Notes under the pieces: generated by a model
The model's input: only the letters and a program-made list of their open reading frames with translations
The model's database searches: none
Told to the model about the DNA's origin: nothing
Part shown: positions 55,865-64,000 of the stretch, one piece after another
How positions within the stretch are numbered: position 1 is the first letter of the stretch
How the letters are laid out: every line of letters starts with the position of its first letter
Origin: Mucilaginibacter sp. cycad4
GTDB lineage: Bacteria > Bacteroidota > Bacteroidia > Sphingobacteriales > Sphingobacteriaceae
Assembly: GCF_034263275.1 (NCBI RefSeq)
Contig: NZ_CP139559.1
Location: forward strand, 1,922,001-1,986,000
DNA length: 64,000 nt
Reading direction: 5' to 3'
Made by a program: the position numbers and the translations under genes

Positions 55865-56211
55865 CATAGTTTAATTTAACTTAGGCAAAGACGAGGCTGT
55901 ATCATAAATCAAATTGACCGCCCCTGTGAATTGAAATTTAGCCCGTAATATTTATACAAAAAAGGGGGTTAACATGTTTTTTACATAAAAAACACTTAAC
56001 TATCTGATTGTTAATAATATAAGTAAATGTTAACCCTGAATTATGTTAACCCTGTTAACCCCCTTTTTGTTAGTAGAGCCAATCCAACCCCAAAGCTATA
56101 TATCGCTTAAGTATTTGAATAAGTCAAAAAAAATGAGCTGACACAAAAACAGCCTCTTTTGAAAAATGACCCTATTTCAGTGCCCTCCTTTGTTAAGTCC
56201 CGGGCATTTCT
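55865..56211. repeat. Convergent intergenic region with a distant 15-bp inverted repeat
   Basis: AAAAAGGGGGTTAAC (55959-55973) and GTTAACCCCCTTTTT (56054-56068) are perfect inverted repeats 80 nt apart. GTTAACCC occurs twice more between or in them. Located between convergent GH35 and GH5 genes, it may act as a two-way terminator or be a remnant of a small mobile repeat. No gene is present. Confidence 0.6.
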
Positions 56212-57678
56212 TTAATTTGCTCCTTGTTTGATAGCGGTTATCGTACGCTGATCTTTTACAGTATAATTTCTTCTGTCCAGAGCGCCGCCTGTATCCCAAT
56301 AAAATGGCAGCATGCCACGGGTTTTCGCTTGTTTTGTAACATAGGTATTCCAATAGTCTACCGAACTTTCGTGTGTTGGCAAATCTAAAGGAACATGTGC
56401 TGTGTTGTCGCGCCTGTAGGCGCCGTATTCACCTAAAAGAACAGGAATTCCCTTGTCAACGAATTTTGTCTTCATCAGGTTGAATGAGGCGTCGACATCG
56501 GCTTCTTCGCCCCAGGTAGCGTTTCGTTCAGGTTCGATGGCCGAGTGGTGCCCCGTACCCCAGTAATAAAACATTTTACCCCAGCTCGCATCATTGTCCA
56601 GCAGGCAGCAGAATTGAAATGGAGAGTAGTAATGCACCTCAACCATCAACTTGGCCGTAGCCTGGTCTTGCGGAAGAGTAGTCATAAAATCACTCGTTTT
56701 TTCCATATTAGTAGAAGGGCCCTGGAGTACCAATACACGGTAGGCGTTTTTACCACCGGTTGATCGAACCGCATTGATAAAGGTTTGATGATAGGTAGAA
56801 AGTATTGCTGTTGCCGCGGCATCATCTGCAGCCGGCTCATTGGCGCTGGCAAACATAAGGTGTTCGTCAAAATCGCGCATAGCCGTTGCAATTTGTTCCC
56901 AAAATGCCTTTTGTTTAGCGTTAACAGAGTCCTGTTTGACTTGGGTAATGTTATTTTCAAGCCAGCCACCATCCCAATGGATGTTCAGCAACACATACAT
57001 ATCATTGTTTACGCAATAGCCCACAACTTCTTTTACCCTTTTTAGCCAGTTTGGATCTATTTGCGCAGTTGCCGTATTACTTAAATGCCCCATGTTCCAG
57101 GCACAGGGAAGGCGTATGGCATTAAATCCTTGCTGTTTTACAAATTTTACATAATCTTCGGTGATCAGCGGGTTGCCCCAGCCTGTTTCGCCGCCAGAGG
57201 CTTCAAGCGTATTACCAATATTCCACCCCAGTTTGATCTTCGCGGCGAGCTGAACGGCGTTGCTGCTCATCCCGGTTGCATCAGGGGCGATTGGCGATGT
57301 ATTGTAGTTGGGAAAAAGGTTAGATGTTTGAGATACCTTTAAGGTTCGTGCCTGTCCGTTTGAGGAGTTTATGGTTAAGGTACTGGAACGGGTTGATCCT
57401 GTACCGTTTTCTGATAACGTTTTGATATGAATAACGATACTGCCGCTGTTGCCTGAGGTAGTGCTTAACTGCAGCCAGGTGGAGCCTGGATTAACGATAT
57501 TCCATGTTGCATTACAGGAAATAGAAAAATCCTGCGTACCGCCTTGGGGTGTAAAAGTTATTGCTGTTTGGTTTACAGTAAGTTCTGGCGGGGCGTTATT
57601 CGTTTTTTTACACGAAAAAAACGAAATCAATACAATTGCTATTAAAAATACTGGTTTTAACAAAAATGTTCTTTTCAT
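56212..57678 (-). CDS. GH5 endo-glucanase-like lipoprotein with BACON domain (PUL 2)
   Basis: A 488-residue surface lipoprotein: lipobox VLISFFSCKK (Cys23), a BACON domain (~32-118, ITFTPQGGTQDFSISCNATW), and a GH5 barrel (~140-488). The catalytic pair is visible: acid/base Glu281 in SANEPA and nucleophile Glu417 in LLGEYGAYR, along with LGWNIGNTLEAS and HYYSPFQF. GH5 enzymes with this domain layout cut beta-1,4-glucans such as xyloglucan, mixed-linkage glucan or mannans; subfamily 4-like by resemblance. It is separated from the PUL 2 surface genes by two terminators, so it may have its own promoter. Confidence 0.92.
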   Translation of the reverse strand: MKRTFLLKPVFLIAIVLISFFSCKKTNNAPPELTVNQTAITFTPQGGTQDFSISCNATWNIVNPGSTWLQLSTTSGNSGSIVIHIKTLSENGTGSTRSSTLTINSSNGQARTLKVSQTSNLFPNYNTSPIAPDATGMSSNAVQLAAKIKLGWNIGNTLEASGGETGWGNPLITEDYVKFVKQQGFNAIRLPCAWNMGHLSNTATAQIDPNWLKRVKEVVGYCVNNDMYVLLNIHWDGGWLENNITQVKQDSVNAKQKAFWEQIATAMRDFDEHLMFASANEPAADDAAATAILSTYHQTFINAVRSTGGKNAYRVLVLQGPSTNMEKTSDFMTTLPQDQATAKLMVEVHYYSPFQFCCLLDNDASWGKMFYYWGTGHHSAIEPERNATWGEEADVDASFNLMKTKFVDKGIPVLLGEYGAYRRDNTAHVPLDLPTHESSVDYWNTYVTKQAKTRGMLPFYWDTGGALDRRNYTVKDQRTITAIKQGAN

Positions 57679-57838
57679 TTTTTTTAAATGGTTGGTAATA
57701 AATTCTTTGTTTGTTTTTGCATGCGATTATTGGTTTGGGTTAGGTATGTATTTAAACAACTATGATGTAGTCATATGATGCACACAGAGTAGTTTATAAA
57801 AATCATGATGTACATAGCATTGTTAGCTTTTCGTCGTT
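57679..57838 (-). other. Upstream region of the GH5 gene
   Basis: This must hold the GH5 promoter if the tandem terminators upstream are efficient; no clear TAnnTTTG box was found on the minus strand. Confidence 0.3.
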
Positions 57839-57872
57839 AAAAAATGCCGGGGCCTTGTTACGGCCCCAGGCA
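57839..57872 (-). terminator. Second tandem terminator of PUL 2
   Basis: On the minus strand TGCCTGGGGCC pairs with GGCCCCGGCA around GTAACAA, followed by T6. The stem is stronger than its near copy at 58004. The following ~25 bp (cattcacttatattcaacta on the plus strand) is also duplicated there. Confidence 0.8.
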
Positions 57873-58003
57873 TTCACTTATATTCAACTAACTTTACTTT
57901 TTAAATTAACTGCTTTATGTGATGAGCAGCCATATTAAATTTTTTACCGGAATTAGTTCCGTATCGCGGATTTCCTAAATTTTAATATCAAAAGCATCGA
58001 TTG

Positions 58004-58038
58004 AAAAAAAATGCCGGAACCTGTTAAGGCCCCGCGCA
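58004..58038 (-). terminator. First tandem terminator after the glycan-binding gene
   Basis: On the minus strand TGCGCGGGGCC pairs with GGTTCCGGCA (several G-T pairs) and is followed by an 8-nt T-run, 28 nt after the stop codon. It is a diverged copy of the terminator at 57839. Confidence 0.75.
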
Positions 58039-58066
58039 TTCATTTATAATCAACTAACTCTCTCGC

Positions 58067-59281
58067 TTATTTAATTCTTACGACTCTGATATTATCAATA
58101 GCTGCCTCAAAATTTTGAACAGTACTTGAGCCATCATTAGTAAATGTAACGTTGATAGCCCCGGCTCCTGCTGAACCAAGCAGATCTGAAAGCGTTGGTG
58201 CCGGAAAGCCTTTACTGTCAACAAAATTTGATAATGGGATAGTAACTGTTTGCCAGCCCTTGGTAGTAAACGGAACTGTTGCCCCTGTAGAGGTTTTCCA
58301 TGGATGATAAAGAGCTGAATAAGTCCATGAGTAATCTTTTACTATCTGGATCGAGCCGTTTGTCCATGGTTTGGTAACTGATATTTCGAACTTTAAAACA
58401 TAATGGCTTAATGTATCTTTCATGTTGGCCTGAGGTATCCACTGCGCCGAGTTTGTATTGATCGACCTGCCGTCATTCCACCACGAACCATCGCCGGCAG
58501 GAACATTTGATGCTTTCATGATCCCATAATAACCGGTGTTACCAGGGTAGGAGGCAGCACTATTAGAAGTTCCCGAACCCCACGAGAAATTATTAATGTT
58601 ATCGTAATTATTCAATACCCCGTTTACTAAATTGTGTATCGAATAAACAGTGGCAGCTTTACCTGATTTTGTTTCAACGCTTACAATACCACCTGTTTGC
58701 GTAATGCCTGCAGGCACAGCAAGGCTGATGCTTGTACCATCATTTGACGATTTAAAATTGGTAATATTAATTCCGCCGTAAATGACGCTTTTAACAAAGA
58801 AAAAGCTAAGCCCGTTTATTTTAACCGAATCGCCCGGGTTAGCGTCTTCGTTAGAAACGCCTGAAATAGTAGGAGCGGGCGCAACTATAGGGAACGAAAA
58901 CGTAGTTTGACCGTGATTGGTGATGTATTGTATGGTATTCAGCTTATCTGAAGGTACCGTCGGGAACGCAATAACAGCCGGGATCAGGGCGATAGCGCTG
59001 GTATCTGAAAACCAGGCATCATTAAAAGAGCCTTTTACGCCGTCAAAATTGATAGCAAGTGCACCTTTTAAATTTTTACCTGAAATAACTACCCATTGGC
59101 CGGTGCCTACACTGCTCAGCAGCGAATCCCCGGGATGAGCCACATAATTACGAATAGAGGTAATTACAGGAGTCCCTTTTGATGATGATGTCGCATCCTT
59201 TTTACAGCCGGATTGCATAAATGCGGCTGTAGCAAGCAAGACAAGCAGCAAACAGCTTTTAATATGATTTAATTTTTTCAT
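58067..59281 (-). CDS. Surface glycan-binding lipoprotein with IPT/TIG domains (PUL 2)
   Basis: A 404-residue lipoprotein: lipobox AFMQSGCKKD (Cys26), two IPT/TIG-like beta-sandwiches (~38-130 and ~135-215), and a C-terminal ~180-residue jelly-roll (WGSGTSNSAASYPGNTGYYG, AAIDNIRVVRIK) like the xyloglucan-binding domain of SGBP-B proteins. Its many Trp and Tyr residues (GSWWNDGR, WTYSALYHPW) could stack on sugar rings. It captures the polysaccharide for the SusCD pair encoded just upstream (35-nt gap). Confidence 0.88.
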   Translation of the reverse strand: MKKLNHIKSCLLLVLLATAAFMQSGCKKDATSSSKGTPVITSIRNYVAHPGDSLLSSVGTGQWVVISGKNLKGALAINFDGVKGSFNDAWFSDTSAIALIPAVIAFPTVPSDKLNTIQYITNHGQTTFSFPIVAPAPTISGVSNEDANPGDSVKINGLSFFFVKSVIYGGINITNFKSSNDGTSISLAVPAGITQTGGIVSVETKSGKAATVYSIHNLVNGVLNNYDNINNFSWGSGTSNSAASYPGNTGYYGIMKASNVPAGDGSWWNDGRSINTNSAQWIPQANMKDTLSHYVLKFEISVTKPWTNGSIQIVKDYSWTYSALYHPWKTSTGATVPFTTKGWQTVTIPLSNFVDSKGFPAPTLSDLLGSAGAGAINVTFTNDGSSTVQNFEAAIDNIRVVRIK

Positions 59282-59316
59282 GATTTTAAGAATTATCTAA
59301 ACGATTCTGAATGCAA

Positions 59317-60933
59317 TTAATAATAGGGTACAGGGGCCTCTAACAACTTAGGGTCTGCCGTTTGCTCATTTGCCGGTATAGGCAGCGTAAATGTGTTAAT
59401 GGTCGGCGGCGTTATGATCAGGCTATTATTAGATGCTTTTTTTACTCCGGTGGCCGGATCATAACTAAATTGCGAACGCGGCACATACCTGTTATTAGGA
59501 TCAGGGTCATTTGTAAGGGTTATTTGTTTACTAATTATTGATATTGCCTTGTTAGGATCGTAATAAGAAAGGCGCACCAGGTCAAACCAGTACTGACCTT
59601 CAAACGCCAGCTCAATCCGTCTTTCTTTCATGATGATATCAGGAGTAAGTTGGGTAACAACATCAACACCGGCCCTGCTGCGTACCTGATTAAAGTATAG
59701 CAATGCATCCGCGTTGGTGGTAGATGCGTTGTTGCCTAATAAAGCTTCGGCATAAATTAAGTATACATCGGCAAGGCGTAATACTGTATTATGCTCGATC
59801 GATGACCAAAGATCCATAGTCGGCGAATTATTATCCGCTGCGGTACCAACTATGTGTTTTTTAACATTTACCCCTGTTGCTGTATAGCCTCCGCCTGCCG
59901 CGTTAAGCTCAGGGTACTTATCACCGGTAAGCATAAATGTCGCTTTGCGGCGTACCGAGTCCTGGGCAGTATACTGGTTTGCAAGATCAATCGTTGGGCC
60001 AATTGCTCCGCCCCAGCCGCCGCCGCCGGTAACAAGGCTGCTGCTTGGTGCAAACTGGGCTTGTATGGAATTGCCTTGTCCGTAAGGTACGCCAGGCGCC
60101 CACTGATAGGCAAATAATGATTCAGAATTGTCATTATACTGCGTCCTGAAAAGATTGTAGTAGCTTGGTAAAAGAGATAAACCGCTGGTTTTGCAAACAT
60201 TACCGGCATAGTACGCAGCGCTGTCCAGATCAGACTGGTTGCGTGAGCCTTTTTGATTTAAACCGGCCCGGGTTAAATAAACCTTTGCCAGCATACCCTG
60301 GGCCGACCATGTGGTAACACGGCCGGGCTGATCAGTTCTGGGCAAATTAACAACTGCATATCTTAAATCATTGATAATAAACTTATATACATCCTCAAGC
60401 TTATGGCGAGGTACCAACGGGTTAGCAATCAGCTTGTCGTTATCTTCTACAATAGGTACAGGGCCCCATAACTGGGCAAGGTAAAAGTAGGAAGTAGCAC
60501 GGATAAACCTTATTTCGCCAAGCGCGCCTGTTTTACTTTTTACGGCTACACTATCGGGCATCTTGGTATTAATGGCTTTTAGATTGATATTGCAATGCGC
60601 TACAATATTGTAGAAACTCTGCCACGCCGACGTTAGCGTTCCGTTTTGCGGCGTGATGGAAAAGGTAGTAAGCTGAACAAGATCGCTGTTATAAGGCTGT
60701 AACATATTGCCGCTCATGATATCTCCTACACCAAGCAGAGGGAAATTGTTCCAATTGGCCCAGGGCTGGGCATAAAGGGTAGCCGTAGCCAATCTTAAAT
60801 CAGCACCGCTTTTGTAAAAATTATCAGTGGTGATACCGGTTAAAGGAGGGCGGTTAAGGTAATCTTTTTTGCAGCTGCTTATCATAATTATACTGATAAC
60901 CAGCAAGACTATATTTATTTTGATGCGTTTCAT
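59317..60933 (-). CDS. SusD/RagB-family lipoprotein (PUL 2)
   Basis: A 538-residue SusD: lipobox IISIIMISSCKKDYLN (Cys21), helical repeats with IRFIRATSYFYLAQLWGPVP, NTVLRLADVYLIYAEALLG and the C-terminal MKERRIELAFEGQYWFDLVR. It closes the SusC channel and binds the imported oligosaccharide. Typical length. It begins 11 nt after the SusC stop. Confidence 0.95.
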   Translation of the reverse strand: MKRIKINIVLLVISIIMISSCKKDYLNRPPLTGITTDNFYKSGADLRLATATLYAQPWANWNNFPLLGVGDIMSGNMLQPYNSDLVQLTTFSITPQNGTLTSAWQSFYNIVAHCNINLKAINTKMPDSVAVKSKTGALGEIRFIRATSYFYLAQLWGPVPIVEDNDKLIANPLVPRHKLEDVYKFIINDLRYAVVNLPRTDQPGRVTTWSAQGMLAKVYLTRAGLNQKGSRNQSDLDSAAYYAGNVCKTSGLSLLPSYYNLFRTQYNDNSESLFAYQWAPGVPYGQGNSIQAQFAPSSSLVTGGGGWGGAIGPTIDLANQYTAQDSVRRKATFMLTGDKYPELNAAGGGYTATGVNVKKHIVGTAADNNSPTMDLWSSIEHNTVLRLADVYLIYAEALLGNNASTTNADALLYFNQVRSRAGVDVVTQLTPDIIMKERRIELAFEGQYWFDLVRLSYYDPNKAISIISKQITLTNDPDPNNRYVPRSQFSYDPATGVKKASNNSLIITPPTINTFTLPIPANEQTADPKLLEAPVPYY

Positions 60934-60944
60934 GAATCTTGATT

Positions 60945-63900
60945 TTAATTGTTTAAGGATACGTTAAGGCCAAATGTGTAAACACGCGGCTGGGCGTAAT
61001 ATCCATTATCAATACCAGCTGCTAATGGGTTCCATGAGCCAATCTCAGGATCGTAGCCGGTATATTTGGTAATGGTGAACACATTGGTTACGTTGACATA
61101 TACCCTTAGTGACCGTAGTTTGATTTTATTTAAAAGGTTATTTGAAAAGCTATACCCTAAAGCGATGCTTTTGCACTTTAAATACGAACCGTTTTCGACG
61201 TATTTATCAGAAAAGCGCTGGTTATCATTACCGCTGCTCTGGCTAATCCTGACAATATTGGTTGAAGGATTTGTAATAAATACATTGTTGATATCCGAAG
61301 TAGAACCGGCCGGATCAATCAAACCAATTTTGGCATAGTTAAACACAGATGGGAAATAGCCGAAGTTTTGATTAGGGTTATCGCCATTTACCTTTAACTG
61401 GTTATAAACTTTATTGCCATAGTTGCCAGCCATAAAAATATTCAGATCGAAATTTTTATAGTTGAGGCTGTTATTGATGCCAAATTGAAATTTAGGCATG
61501 GGCGAGCCCAAAAAGGTTTGATCGTTGGCATCAATTTTACCATCGCCGTTAATGTCTTTAAAAATAACATCACCTACCCAAACACCGCCTGAGCCAGGCG
61601 TTATAGGTATAGCGCCGCTGCCATTTTGGGGCAAGGCGGGGTATTTTGTGAAGTCGGCTGCATTTTTATAAATGCCCAGTACCTGGTACCCGTAAAATTC
61701 GCCGATTGAGCGGCCAACAACGGTTTTGGAAACAGAACCGTAAATTGCCGGAGTGCCATCAACCAAGGCAAGCACTTTGTTGATATTTCGCGAAAAGTTA
61801 ATGTTCGTGGTCCAATTAAAATTTTTTGACCGGATGTTTTGAGTAGAAAGTGAAAACTCAAACCCCTTATTGCTCACCGCACCGATATTTACGTATGGAG
61901 CCTGCACAGCGCCCGGTGAATAACCGCCGGCAGCAAACGTGCCCGAGTAGTAAGGTAAGGTAAGGCTAAGCAACAGGTTATTGGTTTTGCGGTAATAAAC
62001 ATCGCCAGAAAAACTGATCCTTCCATTTAACACACTTGCATCCAGGCCAACGTTATATGATTTTGTAGTTTCCCATTTGATGTTCGGGTTTCCTGTTGTT
62101 GTAGTTATTTGCGAATTACCAGACAAACCGGTGGATACTGTACTTAAAGTTGAACCGTAAGCATATTCAGCAATGTTTTGATTGTTTACCAATCCGTAAC
62201 CAAGCCTCAGTTTGAGATCATTGATTGCTTTTACACTTTTAAGAAAGCTTTCGTGGTTAATCTTCCAGGCAAGGGCACCAGAGTATGTGGTATTCCATCG
62301 GTTGGCTTCGGCAAATTTCGACGAACCGTCATGCCGTACTGTTGCAGTTAATAAGTAACGGTCATCGTAGGTAAAATTAGCCCTTCCAAAGTAGGCTTCT
62401 AAAGCTCCCTGGCCTTTAACGCCCGAATTGGTTGCAGTTGTGGCATCGCCGCTGCTGATTGTTTGCACGTTGTTACTCGCGAAATTGGTGCGGGTTGCTG
62501 ATATTCCGCTACTTTTGAGCAATTGGGCTTCATGGCCTGCCACTACGTTTACCCAATATTTTTTAGCAAACGTATGCTGGTAGGTTAAATAATTTGAGAT
62601 TGAGTTATAGAAATTTTGCGCGCTTGAAGCTGTTCCGCTGTTATTGGCCTTGGTGTAAGCCCCCATAACGTAGCTTGGGTTAAAGTAATCTTCAGTTGCA
62701 AAGTCAAAATTTCCGGCAACTTCGTTTCGCAATGTTAAATCTTTAGTGAATTGAATTTCTGCATAAGCATTGCTAAATAACTGGTAGCGGCTTTTAAAAT
62801 CTTTCACGATAGTTGCAATCGCGAATGGGTTAGTGCCCACAGCACCATAAATATTGGGGTCATTACCTCCCCATGTACCATCAGGATTTTTTACAGCTAC
62901 ATCGGGCGTTTGATTAAGCGCCTGCAAGATCACGCCTGTATTGGAAGTAGTAACATTTTCGGCCACATGTGCCATATTCAGGTTGATACCAACCTTTAGC
63001 CAGTCGGTAGTTTTATTATCAATATTTGCTTTTACAGAAGTCCTTTTAAAATCTGAACCTAAAGCTATCCCGGTTTGTGAAAAATAAGTACCCGATATAT
63101 AATATTTTGTCCTGGCATCACCGCCGCTGATGGCTAAATTATGGTTTTGCATAGGTGCTGTACGAAACAACGCTTTTTGCCAGTTGGTACCGACACCCAG
63201 GTATTGAGGATTTGCAAATTGCGGCCGCATATCGTAACCGATAATTGCCGATTTTTCATTCATGAAAGTGGCGTATTGCCTTAAATCCATTACATCATAA
63301 TACTTGGGTAATTTTTGCCAGCCCTGGTAGCCATCATAGCTAATGAGCGGAGGGCCGGCAGAACCTCTTTTGGTGGTGATAATAATTACACCGTTAGATG
63401 CCTGCGAACCATAAATAGCGGTAGCCGAAGCGTCTTTTAACACATCTATCGAAGCTATGTCTGAAGGGTTGATGCTGGATAAAGGGTTAGTGCCGTTGCC
63501 GGCAATGGCCGACTGCCCATTCGGCGGTATCTGTACCCCGTCAATTACATATAAAGGGGGAGCACCTGTAAAGCCGCCCAAACCGCGGATCTGGACATTC
63601 ACATCGCCACCTGGTTGACCGGATACCTGCTGTACAACCACACCTGCTACTCTTCCCTGCAAAGCCTGGTCAAATGTGGTAGGCTGTGCTTTTAACAGGT
63701 CTGCCGCTGTTACTGACGATATAGCACCGGTAAGGTCATGTCTTTTCCTGGTGCCGTAGCCAATTACAACAACTTCGTTCAAATCGCTGGTTGCAGGTTT
63801 AAGGGCTACATTTATAACTGTAGATGAGCCTACGTATATTTGCTGGGAATTGTAGCTTATAAAACTAAAAATCAGCACGTCCCCATTTTTTGCATTGATA

Positions 63901-64000
63901 GTGTAGCTACCATCTACACCGGATAGCGTGCCTGTTGGTGAATCCTTTACTTTAATGGTTACACCGGGCAGCGGCTGGTTATTGTCTGCACTGGTAATTT
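60945..64000 (-). CDS. SusC-like TonB-dependent transporter (PUL 2, N-terminus cut by window)
   Basis: An outer-membrane oligosaccharide importer. The visible part starts inside the carboxypeptidase-regulatory-like domain (PLPGVTIKVKDSPTGTLSG) at the window edge, then plug (NEVVVIGYGTRKRHDLTGAI, GSQASNGVIIITTKRG) and barrel, to the C-terminus FGLNVSLNN. The frame is open up to 64000, so the ATG at 63878 is internal, not the true start. Whether an STN domain precedes it cannot be seen. First known gene of PUL 2 in this window. Confidence 0.95.
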   Translation of the reverse strand, partial: ITSADNNQPLPGVTIKVKDSPTGTLSGVDGSYTINAKNGDVLIFSFISYNSQQIYVGSSTVINVALKPATSDLNEVVVIGYGTRKRHDLTGAISSVTAADLLKAQPTTFDQALQGRVAGVVVQQVSGQPGGDVNVQIRGLGGFTGAPPLYVIDGVQIPPNGQSAIAGNGTNPLSSINPSDIASIDVLKDASATAIYGSQASNGVIIITTKRGSAGPPLISYDGYQGWQKLPKYYDVMDLRQYATFMNEKSAIIGYDMRPQFANPQYLGVGTNWQKALFRTAPMQNHNLAISGGDARTKYYISGTYFSQTGIALGSDFKRTSVKANIDNKTTDWLKVGINLNMAHVAENVTTSNTGVILQALNQTPDVAVKNPDGTWGGNDPNIYGAVGTNPFAIATIVKDFKSRYQLFSNAYAEIQFTKDLTLRNEVAGNFDFATEDYFNPSYVMGAYTKANNSGTASSAQNFYNSISNYLTYQHTFAKKYWVNVVAGHEAQLLKSSGISATRTNFASNNVQTISSGDATTATNSGVKGQGALEAYFGRANFTYDDRYLLTATVRHDGSSKFAEANRWNTTYSGALAWKINHESFLKSVKAINDLKLRLGYGLVNNQNIAEYAYGSTLSTVSTGLSGNSQITTTTGNPNIKWETTKSYNVGLDASVLNGRISFSGDVYYRKTNNLLLSLTLPYYSGTFAAGGYSPGAVQAPYVNIGAVSNKGFEFSLSTQNIRSKNFNWTTNINFSRNINKVLALVDGTPAIYGSVSKTVVGRSIGEFYGYQVLGIYKNAADFTKYPALPQNGSGAIPITPGSGGVWVGDVIFKDINGDGKIDANDQTFLGSPMPKFQFGINNSLNYKNFDLNIFMAGNYGNKVYNQLKVNGDNPNQNFGYFPSVFNYAKIGLIDPAGSTSDINNVFITNPSTNIVRISQSSGNDNQRFSDKYVENGSYLKCKSIALGYSFSNNLLNKIKLRSLRVYVNVTNVFTITKYTGYDPEIGSWNPLAAGIDNGYYAQPRVYTFGLNVSLNN

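Noticed and set aside
1..64000. CRISPR arrays, rRNA genes, replication origin or complete prophage
   Set aside because: No regularly spaced repeats, rRNA-like sequence, DnaA-box cluster or structural phage gene set was recognised by eye.

Overview
The window comes from a Bacteroidota chromosome, most likely Sphingobacteriaceae of the Mucilaginibacter/Pedobacter type. This rests on paired SusC/SusD genes, a RpoD-type sigma factor of about 285 residues, Bacteroidota promoter boxes of the TAnnTTTG kind, few Shine-Dalgarno sequences and family-level protein resemblance. No database search was possible, so genus is an inference.

Region 1 (1-6.7 kb) is core metabolism: a pheA to DAHP synthase/chorismate mutase operon preceded by a Phe/Tyr-rich leader peptide and attenuator, an S4 protein-aroB-sterol desaturase operon, proline dehydrogenase, a HAD phosphatase and a CAU tRNA. 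Region 2 (7-16.8 kb) is mainly regulatory: two paralogous TPR histidine kinases facing outward around two divergent sigma-54 type activators, one with a receiver domain and one without.

Region 3 (16.9-28.5 kb) holds small redox and stress genes: a cupin, a frameshifted ArsC/YffB protein, an NmrA-like reductase, a MocR regulator, a ferritin-like/CDGSH fusion and a decayed IS5-family element. It ends with an apparent operon behind a near-perfect sigma-54 promoter: a 57-residue acidic protein, a YCII-like fragment, an esterase, a bestrophin, a PfkB-like protein and an AhpD-like protein. The activators of region 2 are natural candidates to control it, but this is inference.

Region 4 (28.5-36.2 kb) is accessory and decaying. 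It has an unknown frameshifted gene, two fibre-like proteins (one with an in-frame TAG), a broken NADAR gene, a broken small secreted protein, a broken tyrosine recombinase and an MFS gene with one frameshift, plus palindromes without a gene.

Region 5 (36.2-64 kb) is mostly glycan uptake. A histidine kinase precedes PUL 1: ECF sigma, FecR anti-sigma, a SusC with STN domain, SusD and two surface lipoproteins, with no glycosidase. Then come an MFS exporter with an ArsR regulator, an Lrp regulator divergent from SDR threonine dehydrogenase and a second RpoD-like sigma factor. A GH35 beta-galactosidase converges on PUL 2 (minus strand): SusC, SusD, IPT/TIG glycan-binding lipoprotein and BACON-GH5, suggesting a beta-glucan or xyloglucan type substrate. 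Several breaks are single-base indels, so assembly error must be excluded before calling all of them biological.
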